From the NCBI GenBank assembly GCA_040954595.2, contig CM082590.2, positions 11,036,001 through 11,100,000 of the forward strand: a stretch of DNA of 64,000 nucleotides. Direction: 5' to 3'. The notes under the pieces are model-generated. The model was not told where the DNA came from, made no database searches, and saw nothing but the letters and a program-made list of their open reading frames with translations. Within the stretch, counting starts at the first letter, position 1; the number at the start of each line of letters is the position of its first letter. The stretch is from Balanoglossus misakiensis. Lineage: Eukaryota > Hemichordata. This document shows, piece after piece, positions 1 through 14,500 of the stretch. The translations under genes were made by a program, and so were the position numbers.

Positions 1-1148
1 GTTTTACTTGAAGCCATACGTTTTGCTCATGCTCCTGCTTACCTGTGATATAATGGTTTCACCCCCTCGTCCATCAACCTCCTGTTTTCCTAGGCAACTC
101 CACCTCTGGTTGTAATAGTTGAGTCCATTCTGAGATTCTCATCACTCTCTTCTCTTTAATATCCTGTCCTTCAATCACATGCCAATGTTCCAGTCATTTT
201 CTGCTGACCCTAAATAATTCGAAACACACTACACAAAATGAGAGTGCATGATTTCAAGGGGAAAAATCAATATCTGTCATTCTATCCAAACAAGAATTCC
301 AGCATTGAATAAAACCATGAAAATGTTTAGATAGTACTGATCACTCACTGAATGATGTCAATGCCATGGCAACAGGTCAGCATCACTCTGGTCCAAACGG
401 CTGTATCTGAAATATACTCAAGACTTTGACAAGATTTATATGCGGAAACAACAAATTCAAACACATTTTGTAGACTTTGGATCCACATACAGGAAGAGAG
501 TTATTCGTTTTGTTGTCTGTTGAGAGGCATCTTGTGTTGGTCTTGTTGATGCGATATTCCTTCATCCTGTGAATTCTTTTCTTGATTGACAAGCTTCATT
601 CCACATGAAATATTTTTCCATCTCCAATGGCATCATGGCATCACAGTTCTGATGATCACCGTGGCATCAATACGGATAATGTTCAAAATGGGCTAAAAGT
701 CCTCATCTTCTTTTCCATCTCTTGTTGTCTTGACGATATCCTTAAGATCTGTGGATTGACAACAAAATGTTATAAAGTATGATCGACATGTAGAACCAAA
801 CAGTTTGTAATAAGCATCCCTTCAAATCAAATCTGATTCAGTAATTTCCCATCCCATTTCTAATCTATCTTTGCATATTACTGTTGCCACAACAAAGGCT
901 TACATCCACTACTATTTGAAGAAAGTTTAGACATAACATCTATAAGCTTACCTTTGTTTCCATAAAAAAGAATTATGGTAACTCTCTTGCTAACAGCTTT
1001 TCCTTCGAGTTCTCAGCTTTTCAGCCAGTTGAACTGCCCGAGATGAAAATCGCGTTCGTTCCTCTAATGACTGGTTCGCGACAAATTACAGAAGTTACCC
1101 TAAACTTTTACGTTAATTATGTGTGCGTGTTTGTGTGTGCATGAGTGC

Positions 1149-1170
1149 GGGGGGCGGGGAGGGGAGGGGG
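1149..1170 (+). other. Potential G-quadruplex motif, one per long unit
   Basis: A run of G tracts of four or more separated by single C or A bases fits the simple G4 rule. It follows a GT-rich stretch. Equivalent tracts lie at 3145-3166, 6688-6708, 9533-9555, 11784-11804 and 14144-14165, always at the same place in the unit. The diverged copy near 18161-18173 keeps only a weak remnant. Confidence 0.75.
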
Positions 1171-3219
1171 AATCTAAAGAAAGTAAATTAACCGATACAG
1201 CTTACTTGGCAATCCCAGCAAACGAACCATCTTTCGAAGATTCCAGAGTTCCTGCGTTCAACGTTCAGTTCCAAAGTCACAAAGTTTATAGAGTCACAGT
1301 GTTTTTGTTCAGAGTTTTTAGAGTCACAATGTTCCTGTTCAAAGTTTTGCAGGTTCCACAAAAGTTGGTCCAATGTCATGAAGATTCCTTGCAATTCCAA
1401 AAGTCTTCTTAATTCACACATTCCTCTTCAATTGCACAAAAAATCCCATCAGTCAAAGTACTGTCTCTGAGATCGGCAACTTTCGAAGATTCCAGAGTTC
1501 CTGCGTTCAACGTTCAGTTACAAAGTCACAAAGTGTTTAGAGTCACAGTGTTTTTGTTCAGAGTTTTTAGAGTCACAATGTTCCTGTTCAAAGTTTTGCA
1601 GGTTCCACAAAAGTTGGTCCAATGTCATGAAGATTCCTTGCAATTCCAAAAGTCTTCTTAATTCACACATTCCTCTTCAATTGCACAAAAAATCCCACCA
1701 GTCAAAGTACTGTCTCTGAGATCAGCAACTTTTGAAGAATTCCACAGTTCCAAGCCTTCAAGGTTCAGTTTTCAAAGTCACAAAGTTTTTAGAGTCACAA
1801 ATGTTTTGTTCAGAGTTTATAGAGTCACAAATGTTTTTGTCCAGAGTTTTGCAGGTTCCACAAATCTTGATGCAATCTCATGTTGATTCCTTGCAATTCC
1901 AAAGTCTTCCGAATTCACACATTTGACTTACCTTACACAATTGAATGTCAGTGCTAATTAATTTACCTGAAATATAAACTCAAGATAATGCCAAAAATGT
2001 TAATTCCAACAAAGTTTGAATAGTCGTCATTTTAACACTATTTCTAAAGTTCAGATTTCTGGCAAACAGTGGGTTCAACTTTCAAACTGGTCATCAGCAA
2101 AGTTCTTTTCCTGACTCAAAACTTGAATAAAACCATGGACATTTTTAGACAGGACTCACTCACTGAATAATGTCAATGCCATGGCAACAGGTCAGCATCA
2201 CTCTGGTCCAAACGGCTGTATCTGAAATATACTCAAGACTTTGACAAGATTTATATGCGGAAACAACAAATTCAAACATATTTTGAAGACTTTGGATTCT
2301 TGAAAAAAAACATGGAAATTTTTAGACAGGACTCACTCACTGAATGATGTCAATGCCATGGCAACAGGTCAGCACCACTCTGGTCCAAACGGCTGTATCT
2401 GAAATATACTCAAGACTTTGACAAGATTTATATGCGGAAACAACAAATTCAAACACATTTTGTAGACTTTGGATCCACATACAGGAAGAGAGTTATTCGT
2501 TTTGTTGTCTGTTGAGAGGCATCTTGTGTTGGTCTTGTTGATGCGATATTCCTTCATCCTGTGAATTCTCTTCTTGATTGACAAGCTTCATTCCACATGA
2601 AATATTTTTCCATCTCCAATGGCATCATGGCATCACAGTTCTGATGATCACCGTGGCATCAATACGGATAATGTTCAAAATGGGCTAAAAGTCTTCAACT
2701 TCTTTTCCATCTCTTGTTGTCTTGACGATATCCTTAAGATCTGTGCATTGACAACAAAATGTTATCAAGTATGATCGACATGTAGAACCAAACAGTTTGA
2801 AATAAGCCTCCCTTCAAATCAAATCTGATTCAGTAATTTCCCATCCCATTTCTAATCTGTCTTTGCATGCATATTACTGTTGCCACAACAAAGGCTGACA
2901 TCCACTACTGTCTGAAGAAAGTTTAGACATAACATCTATAAGCTTACCTTTGTTTCCATAAAAAAGAATTATGGTAACTCTCTTGCTAACAGCTTTTCCT
3001 TCGAGTTCTCAGCTTTTCAGCCAGTTGAACTGCCTGAGATGAAAATCGCGTTCGTTCCTCTAATGACTGGTTCGCGACAAATTACAGAAGTTACCCTAAA
3101 CTTTTACATTAATTATGTGTGCGTGTTTGTGTGTGCATGAGTGCGGGGGGCGGGGAGGGGGAGGGGATCTAAAGAAAGTAAATTAACCGATACAGCTTAC
3201 TTGGCAATCCCAGCAAACG

Positions 3220-4735
3220 AACCATCTTTCGAAGATTCCAGAGTTCCTGCGTTCAACGTTCAGTTCCAAAGTCACAAAGTTTATAGAGTCACAGTGTTTT
3301 TGTTCAGAGTTTTTAGAGTCACAATGTTTCTGTTCAAAGTTTTGCAGGTTCCACAAAAGTTGGTCCAATGTCATGAAGATTCCTTGCAATTCCAAAAGTC
3401 TTCTTAATTCACACATTCCTCTTCAATTGCACAAAAAATCCCACCAGTCAAAGTACTGTCTCTGAGATCAGCAACTTTCGAAGAATTCCACAGTTCCAAG
3501 CCTTCAAGGTTCCATTTTCAAAGTCACAGAGTTTTTAGAGTCACAAATGTTTTTGTTCAGAGTTTATAGAGTCACAAATGTTTTTGTCCAGAGTTTTGCA
3601 AGTTCCACAAAAGTTGGTCCAATGTCATGAAGATTCCTTGCAATTCCAAAAGTCTTCTTAATTAACACATTCCTCTTCAATTGCACAAAAAATCCCACCA
3701 GTCAAAGTACTGTCTCTGAGATCAGCAACTTTCGAAGAATTCCACAGTTCCACTCCTTCAAGGTTCCGTTCTCAAAGTCACAAAGTTTTTAGAGTCACAG
3801 TGTTTTTGTTCAGAGTTTTTAGAGTCACAATGTTCCTGTTCAAAGTTTTGCAGGTTCCACAAAAGTTGGTCCAATGTCATGAAGATTCCTTGCAATTCCA
3901 AAAGTCTTCTTAATTCACACATTCCTCTTCAATTGCACAAAAAATCCCACCAGTCAAAGTACTGTCTCTGAGATCAGCAACTTTCGAAGAATTCCACAGT
4001 TCCAAGCCTTCAAGGTTCCATTTTCAAAGTCACAGAGTTTTTAGAGTCACAAATGTTTTTGTTCAGAGTTTATAGAGTCACAAATGTTTTTGTCCAGAGT
4101 TTTGCAAGTTCCACAAAAGTTGGTCCAATGTCATGAAGATTCCTTGCAATTCCAAAAGTCTTCTTAATTAACACATTCCTCTTCAATTGCACAAAAAATC
4201 CCACCAGTCAAAGTACTGTCTCTGAGATCAGCAACTTTCGAAGAATTCCACAGTTCCACTCCTTCAAGGTTCCGTTCTCAAAGTCACAAAGTTTTTAGAG
4301 TCACAGTGTTTTTGTTCAGAGTTTTTAGAGTCACAATGTTCCTGTTCAAAGTTTTGCAGGTTCCACAAAAGTTGGTCCAATGTCATGAAGATTCCTTGCA
4401 ATTCCAAAAGTCTTCTTAATTCACACATTCCTCTTCAATTGCACAAAAAATCCCACCAGTCAAAGTACTGTCTCTGAGATCAGCAACTTTCGAAGAATTC
4501 CACAGTTCCAAGCCTTCAAGGTTCAGTTTTCAAAGTCACAAAGTTTTTAGAGTCACAAATGTTTTGTTCAGAGTTTATAGAGTCACAAATGTTTTTGTCC
4601 AGAGTTTATATAGTCACAAATGTTTTGTTCAGAGTTTATAGAGTCACAAATGTTTTTGGCCAGAGTTTTGCAGGTTCCACAAATCTTGGTGCAATCTCAT
4701 GTTGATTCCTTGCAATTCCAAAGTCTTCCGAATTC
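3220..4735. repeat. ~252-255-bp subrepeat block, six copies
   Basis: The landmark AGATCAGCAACTTTCG recurs near 3465, 3719, 3971, 4226 and 4477, a spacing of 251-255 bp. Alternate copies differ in the same places (for example CCAAGCC against CCACTCC), so the real repeating unit here is a dimer of about 506 bp. In the units at 6.8-7.3 and 12.1-12.6 kb the monomer is shorter (about 222 bp) because it holds fewer internal 30/31-bp repeats. Confidence 0.9.
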
Positions 4736-4959
4736 ACACATTTGACTTACCTTACACAATTGAATGTCAGTGCTAATTAATTTACCTGAAATATAATCTC
4801 AAGATAATGCCAAAAATGTTAATTCCAACAAAGTTTGAATAGTCATTTTAACACTTTTTCTAAAGTTCAGATTTCTGGCAAACAGTGGGTTCAACTTACA
4901 AACTAGTCATCAGCAAAGTTCTTTACACGATGGACATCTTCTCCTGACTCAAAACTTGA

Positions 4960-6010
4960 ATAAAACCATGGACATTTTTAGATAGTACTGATCACTCACT
5001 GAATGATGTCAATGCCATGGCAACAGGTCCGCATCACTCTGGTCCAAACGGCTGTATCTGAAATATACTCAAGACTTTGACAAGATTTATATGCGGAAAC
5101 AACAAATTCAAACATATTTTGTAGACTTTGGATTCTTGAAAAAAACCATGGAAATTTTTAGACAGGACTCACTCACTGAATGATGTCAATGCCATGGCAA
5201 CAGGTCAGCACCACTCTGGTCCAAACGGCTGTATCTGAAATATACTCAAGACTTTGACAAGATTTATATGCGGAAACAACAAATTCAAACATATTTTGTA
5301 GACTTTGGATTCTTGAAAAAAACCATGGAAATTTTTAGACAGGACTCACTCACTGAATGATGTCAATGCCATGGCAAAAGGTCAGCACCACTCTGGTCCA
5401 AACAGCTGTATCTGAAATATACTCAAGACTTTGACAAGATTTATATGCGGAAACAACAAATTCAAACATATTTTGTAGACTTTGGATTCTTGAAAAAAAC
5501 CATGGAAATTTTTAGACAGGACTCACTCACTGAATGATGTCAATGCCATGGCAACAGGTCAGCACCACTCTGGTCCAAACGGCTGTATCTGAAATATACT
5601 CAAGACTTTGACAAGATTTATATGCGGAAACAACAAATTCAAACATATTTTGTAGACTTTGGATTCTTGAAAAAAACCATGGACATTTTTAGATAGTACT
5701 GATCACTCACTGAATGATGTCAATGCCATGGCAACAGGTCCGCACCACTCTGGTCCAAACGGCTGTATCTGAAATATACTCAAGACTTTGACAAGATTTA
5801 TATGCGGAAACAACAAATTCAAACATATTTTGTAGACTTTGGATTCTTGAAAAAAACCATGGAAATTTTTAGACAGGACTCACTCACTGAATGATGTCAA
5901 TGCCATGGCAACAGGTCAGCACCACTCTGGTCCAAACGGCTGTATCTGAAATATACTCAAGACTTTGACAAGATTTATATGTGGAAACAACAAATTCAAA
6001 CATATTTTGT
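4960..6010. repeat. ~182-bp subrepeat block, six copies
   Basis: Consecutive ~182-bp copies each run from an ACTCACTCACTGAATGATG stretch to a stretch ending in GGATTCTTGAAAAA. The last copy passes into the single-copy segment through GGATCCACATACAGG. Copies differ by a few substitutions and by the length of an A-run. The same subrepeat occurs once or twice near 335 and 2130-2470, six times at 7800-8870, three times at 10600-11120 and twice at 13140-13480. Confidence 0.93.
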
Positions 6011-7289
6011 AGACTTTGGATCCACATACAGGAAGAGAGTTATTCGTTTTGTTGTCTGATGAGAGGCATCTTGTGTTGGTCTTGTTGATGCGATATTCCT
6101 TCATCCTGTGAATTCTTTTCTTGATTGACAAGCTTCATTCCACATGAAATATTTTTCCATCTCCAATGGCATCATGGCATCACAGTCCTGATGATCACCG
6201 TGGCATCAATACGGATAATGTTCAAAATGGGCTAAAAGTATTCATCTTCTTTTCCATCTCTTGTTGTCTTGACGATATCCTTAAATTCTGTGGATTGACA
6301 ACAAAATGTTATCAAGTATGATTGACATGTAGAACCAAACAGTTTGTAATAAGCCTCCCTTCAAATCAAATCTGATTCAGTAATTTCCAATCTCATTTCT
6401 AATCTGTCTTTGCATATTACTGTTGCCACAACAAAAGCTGACATCCACTACTGTTTGAAGAAAGTTTAGACATAACATCTATAAGCTTACCTTTGTTTCC
6501 ATAAAAAAGAATTATGGTAACTCTCTTGCTAACAGCTTTGCCTTCGAGTTCTCAGCTTTTCAGCCAGTTGAACTGTCTGAGATGAAATTCGCGTTCGTTC
6601 CTCTAATGACTAGTTCGCGACAAATTACAGAAGCTACCCTAAACCCTTACGTTAAATATGTGTGCGTGTTTGTGTGTGCGTGAGTGCGGGGGGCGGGGAG
6701 GGGAGGGGAATTCTAAAATAAGTAAATTAACCGATACAGCTTACTTGGCAATCCCAGCAAACGAACCATCTTTCGAAGATTCCAGAGTTCCTGCGTTCAA
6801 CGTTCAGTTCCAAAGTCACAAAGTTTATAGAGTCACAGTGTTTTTGTTCAGAGTTTTTAGAGTCACAATGTTCCTGTTCACAGTTTTGCAAGTTCCACAA
6901 AAGTTGGTCCAATGTCATGAAGATTCCTTGCAATTCCAAAAGTCTTCTTAATTCACACATTCCTCTTCAATTGCACAAAAAAATCCCACCAGTCAAAGTA
7001 CTGTCTCTGAGATCAGCAACTTTCGAAGAATTCCACAGTTCCACTCCTTCAAGGTTCCGTTCTCAAAGTCACAAAGTTTTTCGAGTCACAGTGTTTTTGT
7101 CCAGAGTTTTGCAAGTTCCACAAAAGTTGGTCCAATGTCATGAAGATTCCTTGCAATTCCAAAAGTCTTCTTAATTCACACATTCCTCTTCAATTGCACA
7201 AAAAAATCCCACCAGTCAAAGTACTGTCTCTGAGATCAGCAACTTTCGAAGAATTCCACAGTTCCACTCCTTCAAGGTTCAGTTTTCAA

Positions 7290-7520
7290 AGTCACAAAGT
7301 TTTTAGAGTCACAAATGTTTTGTTCAGAGTTTATAGAGTCACAAATGTTTTTGTCCAGAGTTTATAGAGTCACAAATGTTTTGTCCAGAGTTTATAGAGT
7401 CACAAATGTTTTGTTCAGAGTTTATAGAGTCACAAATGTTTTTGTCCAGAGTTTATAGAGTCACAAATGTTTTGTTCAGAGTTTATAGAGTCACAAATGT
7501 TTTCGTCCAGAGTTTTGCAG
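7290..7520. repeat. 30/31-bp minisatellite inside the array
   Basis: An AGTTTATAGAGTCACAAATG core is repeated with alternating TTTTGTTCAG and TTTTTGTCCAG endings, giving alternating 30- and 31-bp periods, about seven copies. The same minisatellite is expanded at 12620-12835 and is shorter at 4540-4675 and 10170-10300. It is the smallest tier of the array. Confidence 0.92.
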
Positions 7521-7799
7521 GTTCCACAAATCTTGGTGCAATCTCATGTTGATTCCTTGCAATTCCAAAGTCTTCCGAATTCACACATTTGACTTACCTT
7601 ACACAATTGAATGTCAGTGCTAATTAATTTACCTGAAATATAATCTCAAGATAATGCCAAAAATGTTAATTCCAACAAAGTTTGAATAGTCATTTTAACA
7701 CTTTTTCTAAAGTTCAGATTTCTGGCAAACAGTGGGTTCAACTTACAAACTAGTCATCAGCAAAGTTCTTTACACGATGGACATCTTCTCCTGACTCAA

Positions 7800-8870
7800 A
7801 ACTTGAAAAAAACCATGGACATTTTTAGATAGTACTGATCACTCACTGAATGATGTCAATGCCATGGCAACAGGTCAGCACCACTCTGGTCCAAACGGCT
7901 GTATCTGAAATATACTCAAGACTTTGACAAGATTTATATGCGGAAACAACAAATTCAAACATATTTTGTAGACTTTGGATTCTTGAAAAAAAACATGGAA
8001 ATTTTTAGACAGGACTCACTCACTGAATGATGTCAATGCCATGGCAACAGGTCAGCACCACTCTGGTCCAAACGGCTGTATCTGAAATATACTCAAGACT
8101 TTGACAAGATTTATATGCGGAAACAACAAATTCAAACATATTTTGTAGACTTTGGATTCTTGAAAAAAACCATGGAAATTTTTAGACAGGACTCACTCAC
8201 TGAATGATGTCAATGCCATGGCAACAGGTCAGCACCACTCTGGTCCAAACGGCTGTATCTGAAATATACTCAAGACTTTGACAAGATTTATATGCGGAAA
8301 CAACAAATTCAAACATATTTTGTAGACTTTGGATTCTTGAAAAAAAACATGGAAATTTTTAGACAGGACTCACTCACTGAATGATGTCAATGCCATGGCA
8401 ACAGGTCAGCACCACTCTGGTCCAAACGGCTGTATCTGAAATATACTCAAGACTTTGACAAGATTTATATGCGGAAACAACAAATTCAAACATATTTTGT
8501 AGACTTTGGATTCTTGAAAAAAAACATGGAAATTTTTAGACAGGACTCACTCACTGAATGATGTCAATGCCATGGCAACAGGTCAGCACCACTCTGGTCC
8601 AAACGGCTGTATCTGAAATATACTCAAGACTTTGACAAGATTTATATGCGGAAACAACAAATTCAAACATATTTTGTAGACTTTGGATTCTTGAAAAAAA
8701 AACATGGAAATTTTTAGACAGGACTCACTCACTGAATGATGTCAATGCCATGGCAACAGGTCAGCACCACTCTGGTCCAAACGGCTGTATCTGAAATATA
8801 CTCAAGACTTTGACAAGATTTATATGCGGAAACAACAAATTCAAACATATTTTGTAGACTTAGGATCCAC
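7800..8870. repeat. Second six-copy ~182-bp subrepeat block
   Basis: This has the same ~182-bp monomer as the block at 4960-6010, again six copies head to tail. The copies are more alike to each other than to those of other units, apart from A-run length changes before the CATGGAAATTTTTAGACAGG step. This fits unequal exchange inside the block. Confidence 0.92.
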
Positions 8871-11327
8871 ATACAGGAAGAGAGTTATTCGTTTTGTTGT
8901 CTGTTGAGAGGCATCTTGTGTTGGTCTTGTTGATGCGATATTCCTTCATCCTGTGAATTCTTTTCTTGATTGACAAGCTTCATTCCACATGAAATATTTT
9001 TCCATCTCCAATGGCATCATGGCATCACAGTTCTGATGATCACCGTGGCATCAATACGGATAATGTTCAAAATGGGCTAAAAGTCCTCATCTTCTTTTCC
9101 ATCTCTTGTTGTCTTGACGATATCCTTAAGATCTGTGGATTGACAACAAAATGTTATAAAGTATGATCGACATGTAGAACCAAACAGTTTGTAATAAGCA
9201 TCCCTTCAAATCAAATCTGATTCAGTAATTTCCCATCCCATTTCTAATCTATCTTTGCATATTACTGTTGCCACAACAAAGGCTTACATCCACTACTGTT
9301 TGAAGAAAGTTTACACTTAACATCTATAAGCTTACCTTTGTTTCCATAAAAAAAGAATTATGGTAACTCTCTTGCTAACAGCTTTTCCTTCGAGTTCTCA
9401 GCTTTTCAGCCAGTTGAACTGCCCGAGATGAAAATCGCGTTCGTTCCTCTAATGACTGGTTCGCGACAAATTACGGAAGTTACCCTAAACTTTTACGTTA
9501 ATTATGTGTGCGTGTTTGTGTGTGCATGAGTGCGGGGGGCGGGGAGGGGGAGGGGATCTAAAGAAAGTAAATTAACCGATACAGCTTACTTGGCAATCCC
9601 AGCAAACGAACCATCTTTCGAAGATTCCAGAGTTCCTGTGTTCAACGTTCAGTTCCAAAGTCACAAAGTTTTTAGAGTCACAGTGTTTTTGTTCAGAGTT
9701 TTTAGAGTCACAATGTTCCTGTTCAAAGTTTTTCTGATTCCACAAAAGTTGGTCCAATGTCATGAAGATTTCTTGCAATTCCAAAAGTCTTCTTAATTCA
9801 CACATTCCTCTTCAATTGCACAACAAATCCCACCAGTCAAAGTACTGTCTCTGAGATCAGCAACTTTCGAAGAATTCCACAGTTCCACTCCTTCAAGGTT
9901 CCGTTCTCAAAGTCACAAAGTTTTTAGAGTCACAGTGTTTTTGTTCAGAGTTTTTAGAGTCACAATGTTCCTGTTCAAAGTTTTGCAGGTTCCACAAAAG
10001 TTGGTCCAATGTCATGAAGATTCCTTGCAATTCCAAAAGTCTTCTTAATTCACACATTCCTCTTCAATTGCACAAAAAATCCCACCAGTCAAAGTACTGT
10101 CTCTGAGATCAGCAACTTTCGAAGAATTCCACAGTTCCAAGCCTTCAAGGTTCAGTTTTCAAAGTCACAAAGTTTTTAGAGTAACAAATGTTTTGTTCAG
10201 AGTTTATAGAGTCACAAATGTTTTTGTCCAGAGTTTATAGAGTCACAAATGTTTTGTTCAGAGTTTATAGAGTCACAAATGTTTTTGTCCAGAGTTTTGC
10301 AGGTTCCACAAATCTTGGTGCAATCTCATGTTGATTCCTTGCAATTCCAAAGTCTTCCGAATTCACACATTTGACTTACCTTACACAATTGAATGTCAGT
10401 GCTAATTAATTTACCTGAAATTTAATCTCAAGATAATGCCAAAAATGTTAATTCCAACAAAGTTTGAATAGTCATTTTAACACTATTTCTAAAGTTCAGA
10501 TTTCTGGCAAACAGTGGGTTCAACTTACAAACTAGTCATCAGCAAAGTTCTTTACACGATGGACATCTTCTCCTGACTCAAAACTTGAAAAAAACCATGG
10601 ACATTTTTAGATAGTACTGATCACTCACTGAATGATGTCAATGCCATGGCAACAGGTCCGCATCACTCTGGTCAAAACGGCTGTATCTGAAATATACTCA
10701 AGACTTTGACAAGATTTATATGCGGAAACAACAAATTCAAACATATTTTGTAGACTTTGGATCCACATAAAAAAAACATGGAAATTTTTAGACAGGACTC
10801 ACTCACTGAATGATGTCAATGCCATGGCAACAGGTCAGCACCACTCTGGTCCAAACGGCTGTATCTGAAATATACTCAAGACTTTGACAAGATTTATATG
10901 CGGAAACAACAAATTCAAACATATTTTGTAGACTTTGGATTCTTGAAAAAAACCATGGAAATTTTTAGACAGGACTCACTCACTGAATGATGTCAATGCC
11001 ATGGCAACAGGTCAGCACCACTCTGGTCCAAACGGCTGTATCTGAAATATACTCAAGACTTTGACAAGATTTATATGCGGAAACAACAAATTCAAACATA
11101 TTTTGTAGACTTTGGATCCACATACAGGAAAAGAGTTATTCGTTTTGTTGTCTGTTGAGAGGCATCTTGTGTTGGTCTTGTTGATGCGATATTCCTTCAT
11201 CCTGTGAATTCTTTTCTTGATTGACAAGCTTCATTCCACATGAAATATTTTTCCATCTCCAATGGCATCATGGCATCACAGTCCTGATGATCACCGTGGC
11301 ATCAATACGGATAATGTTCAAAATGGG

Positions 11328-11540
11328 CTAAAAGTATTCATCTTCTTTTCCATCTCTTGTTGTCTTGACGATATCCTTAAATTCTGTGGATTGACAACAA
11401 AATGTTATCAAGTATGATCGACATGTAGAACCAAACAGTTTGTAATAAGCCTCCCTTGAAATCAAATCTGATTCAGTAATTTCCCATCCCATTTCTAATC
11501 TATCTTTGCATATTACTGTTGCCACAACAAAGGCTGACAT
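11328..11540 (-). pseudogene. Short ORF open in only one of six repeat units
   Basis: This minus-strand ORF of 70 codons includes the stretch KDRLEMGWEITESDL. In the other five units the same reading frame has an in-frame TGA, because AAATC is preceded by CCCTTC instead of CCCTTG on the plus strand near 11457. A candidate acceptor (TTCAAACAG) lies just upstream on the minus strand, and a candidate ATG plus donor (ATGGAAACAAAG then GTAAGC) lies about 60 bp further up. I recognise no domain. It may be a fossil exon or chance. The single open copy does not prove function. Confidence 0.3.
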
Positions 11541-14500
11541 CCACTACTGTTTGAAGAAAGTTTAGACATAACACCTATAAGCTTACCTTTGTTTCCATAA
11601 AAAAGAATTATGGTAACTCTCTTGCTAACAGCTTTTCCTTCGAGTTCTCAGCTTTTCAGCCAGTTGAACTGCCCGAGATGAAAATCGCGTTCGTTCCTCT
11701 AATGACCGGTTCGCGACAAATTACAGAAGCTACCCTAAACCCTTACGTTAAATATGTGTGCGTGTTTGTGTGTGCGTGAGTGCGGGGGGCGGGGAGGGGA
11801 GGGGAATTCTAAAATAAGTAAATTAACCGATACAGCTTACTTGGCAATCCCAGCAAACGAACCATCTTTCGAAGATTCCAGAGTTCCTGCGTTCAACGTT
11901 CAGTTCCAAAGTCACAAAGTTTATAGAGTCACAGTGTTTTTGTTCAGAGTTTTTAGAGTCACAATGTTCCTGTTCAAAGTTTTTCTGATTCCACAAAAGT
12001 TGGTCCAATGTCATGAAGATTCCTTGCAATTCCAAAAGTCTTCTTAATTCACACATTCCTCTTCAATTGCACAAAAAAATCCCACCAGTCAAAGTACTGT
12101 CTCTGAGATCAGCAACTTTCGAAGAATTCCACAGTTCCACTCCTTCAAGGTTCCGTTCTCAAAGTCACAAAGTTTTTCGAGTCACAGTGTTTTTGTCCAG
12201 AGTTTTGCAAGTTCCACAAAAGTTGGTCCAATGTCATGAAGATTCCTTGCAATTCCAAAAGTCTTCTTAATTCACACATTCCTCTTCAATTGCACAAAAA
12301 AATCCCACCAGTCAAAGTACTGTCTCTGAGATCAGCAACTTTCGAAGAATTCCACAGTTCCAAGCCTTCAAGGTTCAGTTTTCAAAGTCACAAAGTTTTT
12401 AGAGTAACAAATGTTTTGTCCAGAGTTTTGCAAGTTCCACAAAAGTTGGTCCAATGTCATGAAGATTCCTTGCAATTCCAAAAGTCTTCTTAATTCACAC
12501 ATTCCTCTTCAATTGCACAAAAAAATCCCACCAGTCAAAGTACTGTCTCTGAGATCAGCAACTTTCGAAGAATTCCACAGTTCCACTCCTTCAAGGTTCA
12601 GTTTTCAAAGTCACAAAGTTTTTAGAGTCACAAATGTTTTGTTCAGAGTTTATAGAGTCACAAATGTTTTTGTCCAGAGTTTATAGAGTCACAAATGTTT
12701 TGTCCAGAGTTTATAGAGTCACAAATGTTTTGTTCAGAGTTTATAGAGTCACAAATGTTTTTGTCCAGAGTTTATAGAGTCACAAATGTTTTGTTCAGAG
12801 TTTATAGAGTCACAAATGTTTTTGTCCAGAGTTTTGCAGGTTCCACAAATCTTGGTGCAATCTCATGTTGATTCCTTGCAATTCCAAAGTCTTCCGAATT
12901 CACACATTTGACTTACCTTACACAATTGAATGTCAGTGCTAATTAATTTACCTGAAATATAATCTCAAGATAATGCCAAAAATGTTAATTCCAACAAAGT
13001 TTGAATAGTCATTTTAACACTATTTCTAAAGTTCAGATTTCTGGCAAACAGTGGGTTCAACTTACAAACTAGTCATCAGCAAAGTTCTTTACACGATGGA
13101 CATCTTCTCCTGACTCAAAACTTGAATAAAACCATGGACATTTTTAGATAGTACTGATCACTCACTGAATGATGTCAATGCCATGGCAACAGGTCAGCAC
13201 CACTCTGGTCCAAACGGCTGTATCTGAAATATACTCAAGACTTTGACAAGATTTATATGCGGAAACAACAAATTCAAACATATTTTGTAGACTTTGGATT
13301 CTTGAAAAAAAACATGGAAATTTTTAGACAGGACTCACTCACTGAATGATGTCAATGCCATGGCAACAGGTCAGCACCACTCTGGTCCAAACGGCTGTAT
13401 CTGAAATATACTCAAGACTTTGACAAGATTTATATGCGGAAACAACAAATTCAAACATATTTTGTAGACTTTGGATCCACATACAGGAAGAGAGTTATTC
13501 GTTTTGTTGTCTGTTGAGAGGCATCTTGTGTTGGTCTTGTTGATGCGATATTCCTTCATCCTGTGAATTCTTTTCTTGATTGACAAGCTTCATTCCACAT
13601 GAAATATTTTTCCATCTCCAATGGCATCATGGCATCACAGTTCTGATGATCACCGTGGCATCAATACGGATAATGTTCAAAATGGGCTAAAAGTCCTCAT
13701 CTTCTTTTCCATCTCTTGTTGTCTTGACGATATCCTTAAGATCTGTGGATTGACAACAAAATGTTATCAAGTATGATCGACATGTAGAACCAAACAGTTT
13801 GTAATAAGCCTCCCTTCAAATCAAATCTGATTCAGTAATTTCCCATCCCATTTCTAATCTATCTTTGCATATTACTGTTGCCACAACAAAGGCTTACATC
13901 CACTACTGTTTGAAGAAAGTTTACACTTAACATCTATAAGCTTACCTTTGTTTCCATAAAAAAAGAATTATGGTAACTCTCTTGCTAACAGCTTTTCCTT
14001 CGAGTTCTCAGCTTTTCAGCCAGTTGAACTGCCCGAGATGAAAATCGCGTTCGTTTCTCTAATGACTGGTTCGCGACAAATTACGGAAGTTACCCTAAAC
14101 TTTTACGTTAATTATGTGTGCGTGTTTGTGTGTGCGTGAGTGCGGGGGGCGGGGAGGGGAGGGGGAATCTAAAGAAAGTAAATTAACCGATACAGCTTAC
14201 TTGGCAATCCCAGCAAACGAACCATCTTTCGAAGATTCCAGAGTTCCTGCGTTCAACGTTCAGTTCCAAAGTCACAAAGTTTTTAGAGTCACAGTGTTTT
14301 TGTTCAGAGTTTTTAGAGTCACAATGTTCCTGTTCAAAGTTTTTCTGATTCCACAAAAGTTGGTCCAATGTCATGAAGATTCCTTGCAATTCCAAAAGTC
14401 TTCTTAATTCACACATTCCTCTTCAATTGCACAAAACATCCCACCAGTCAAAGTACTGTCTCTGAGATCAGCAACTTTCGAAGAATTCCACAGTTCCACG

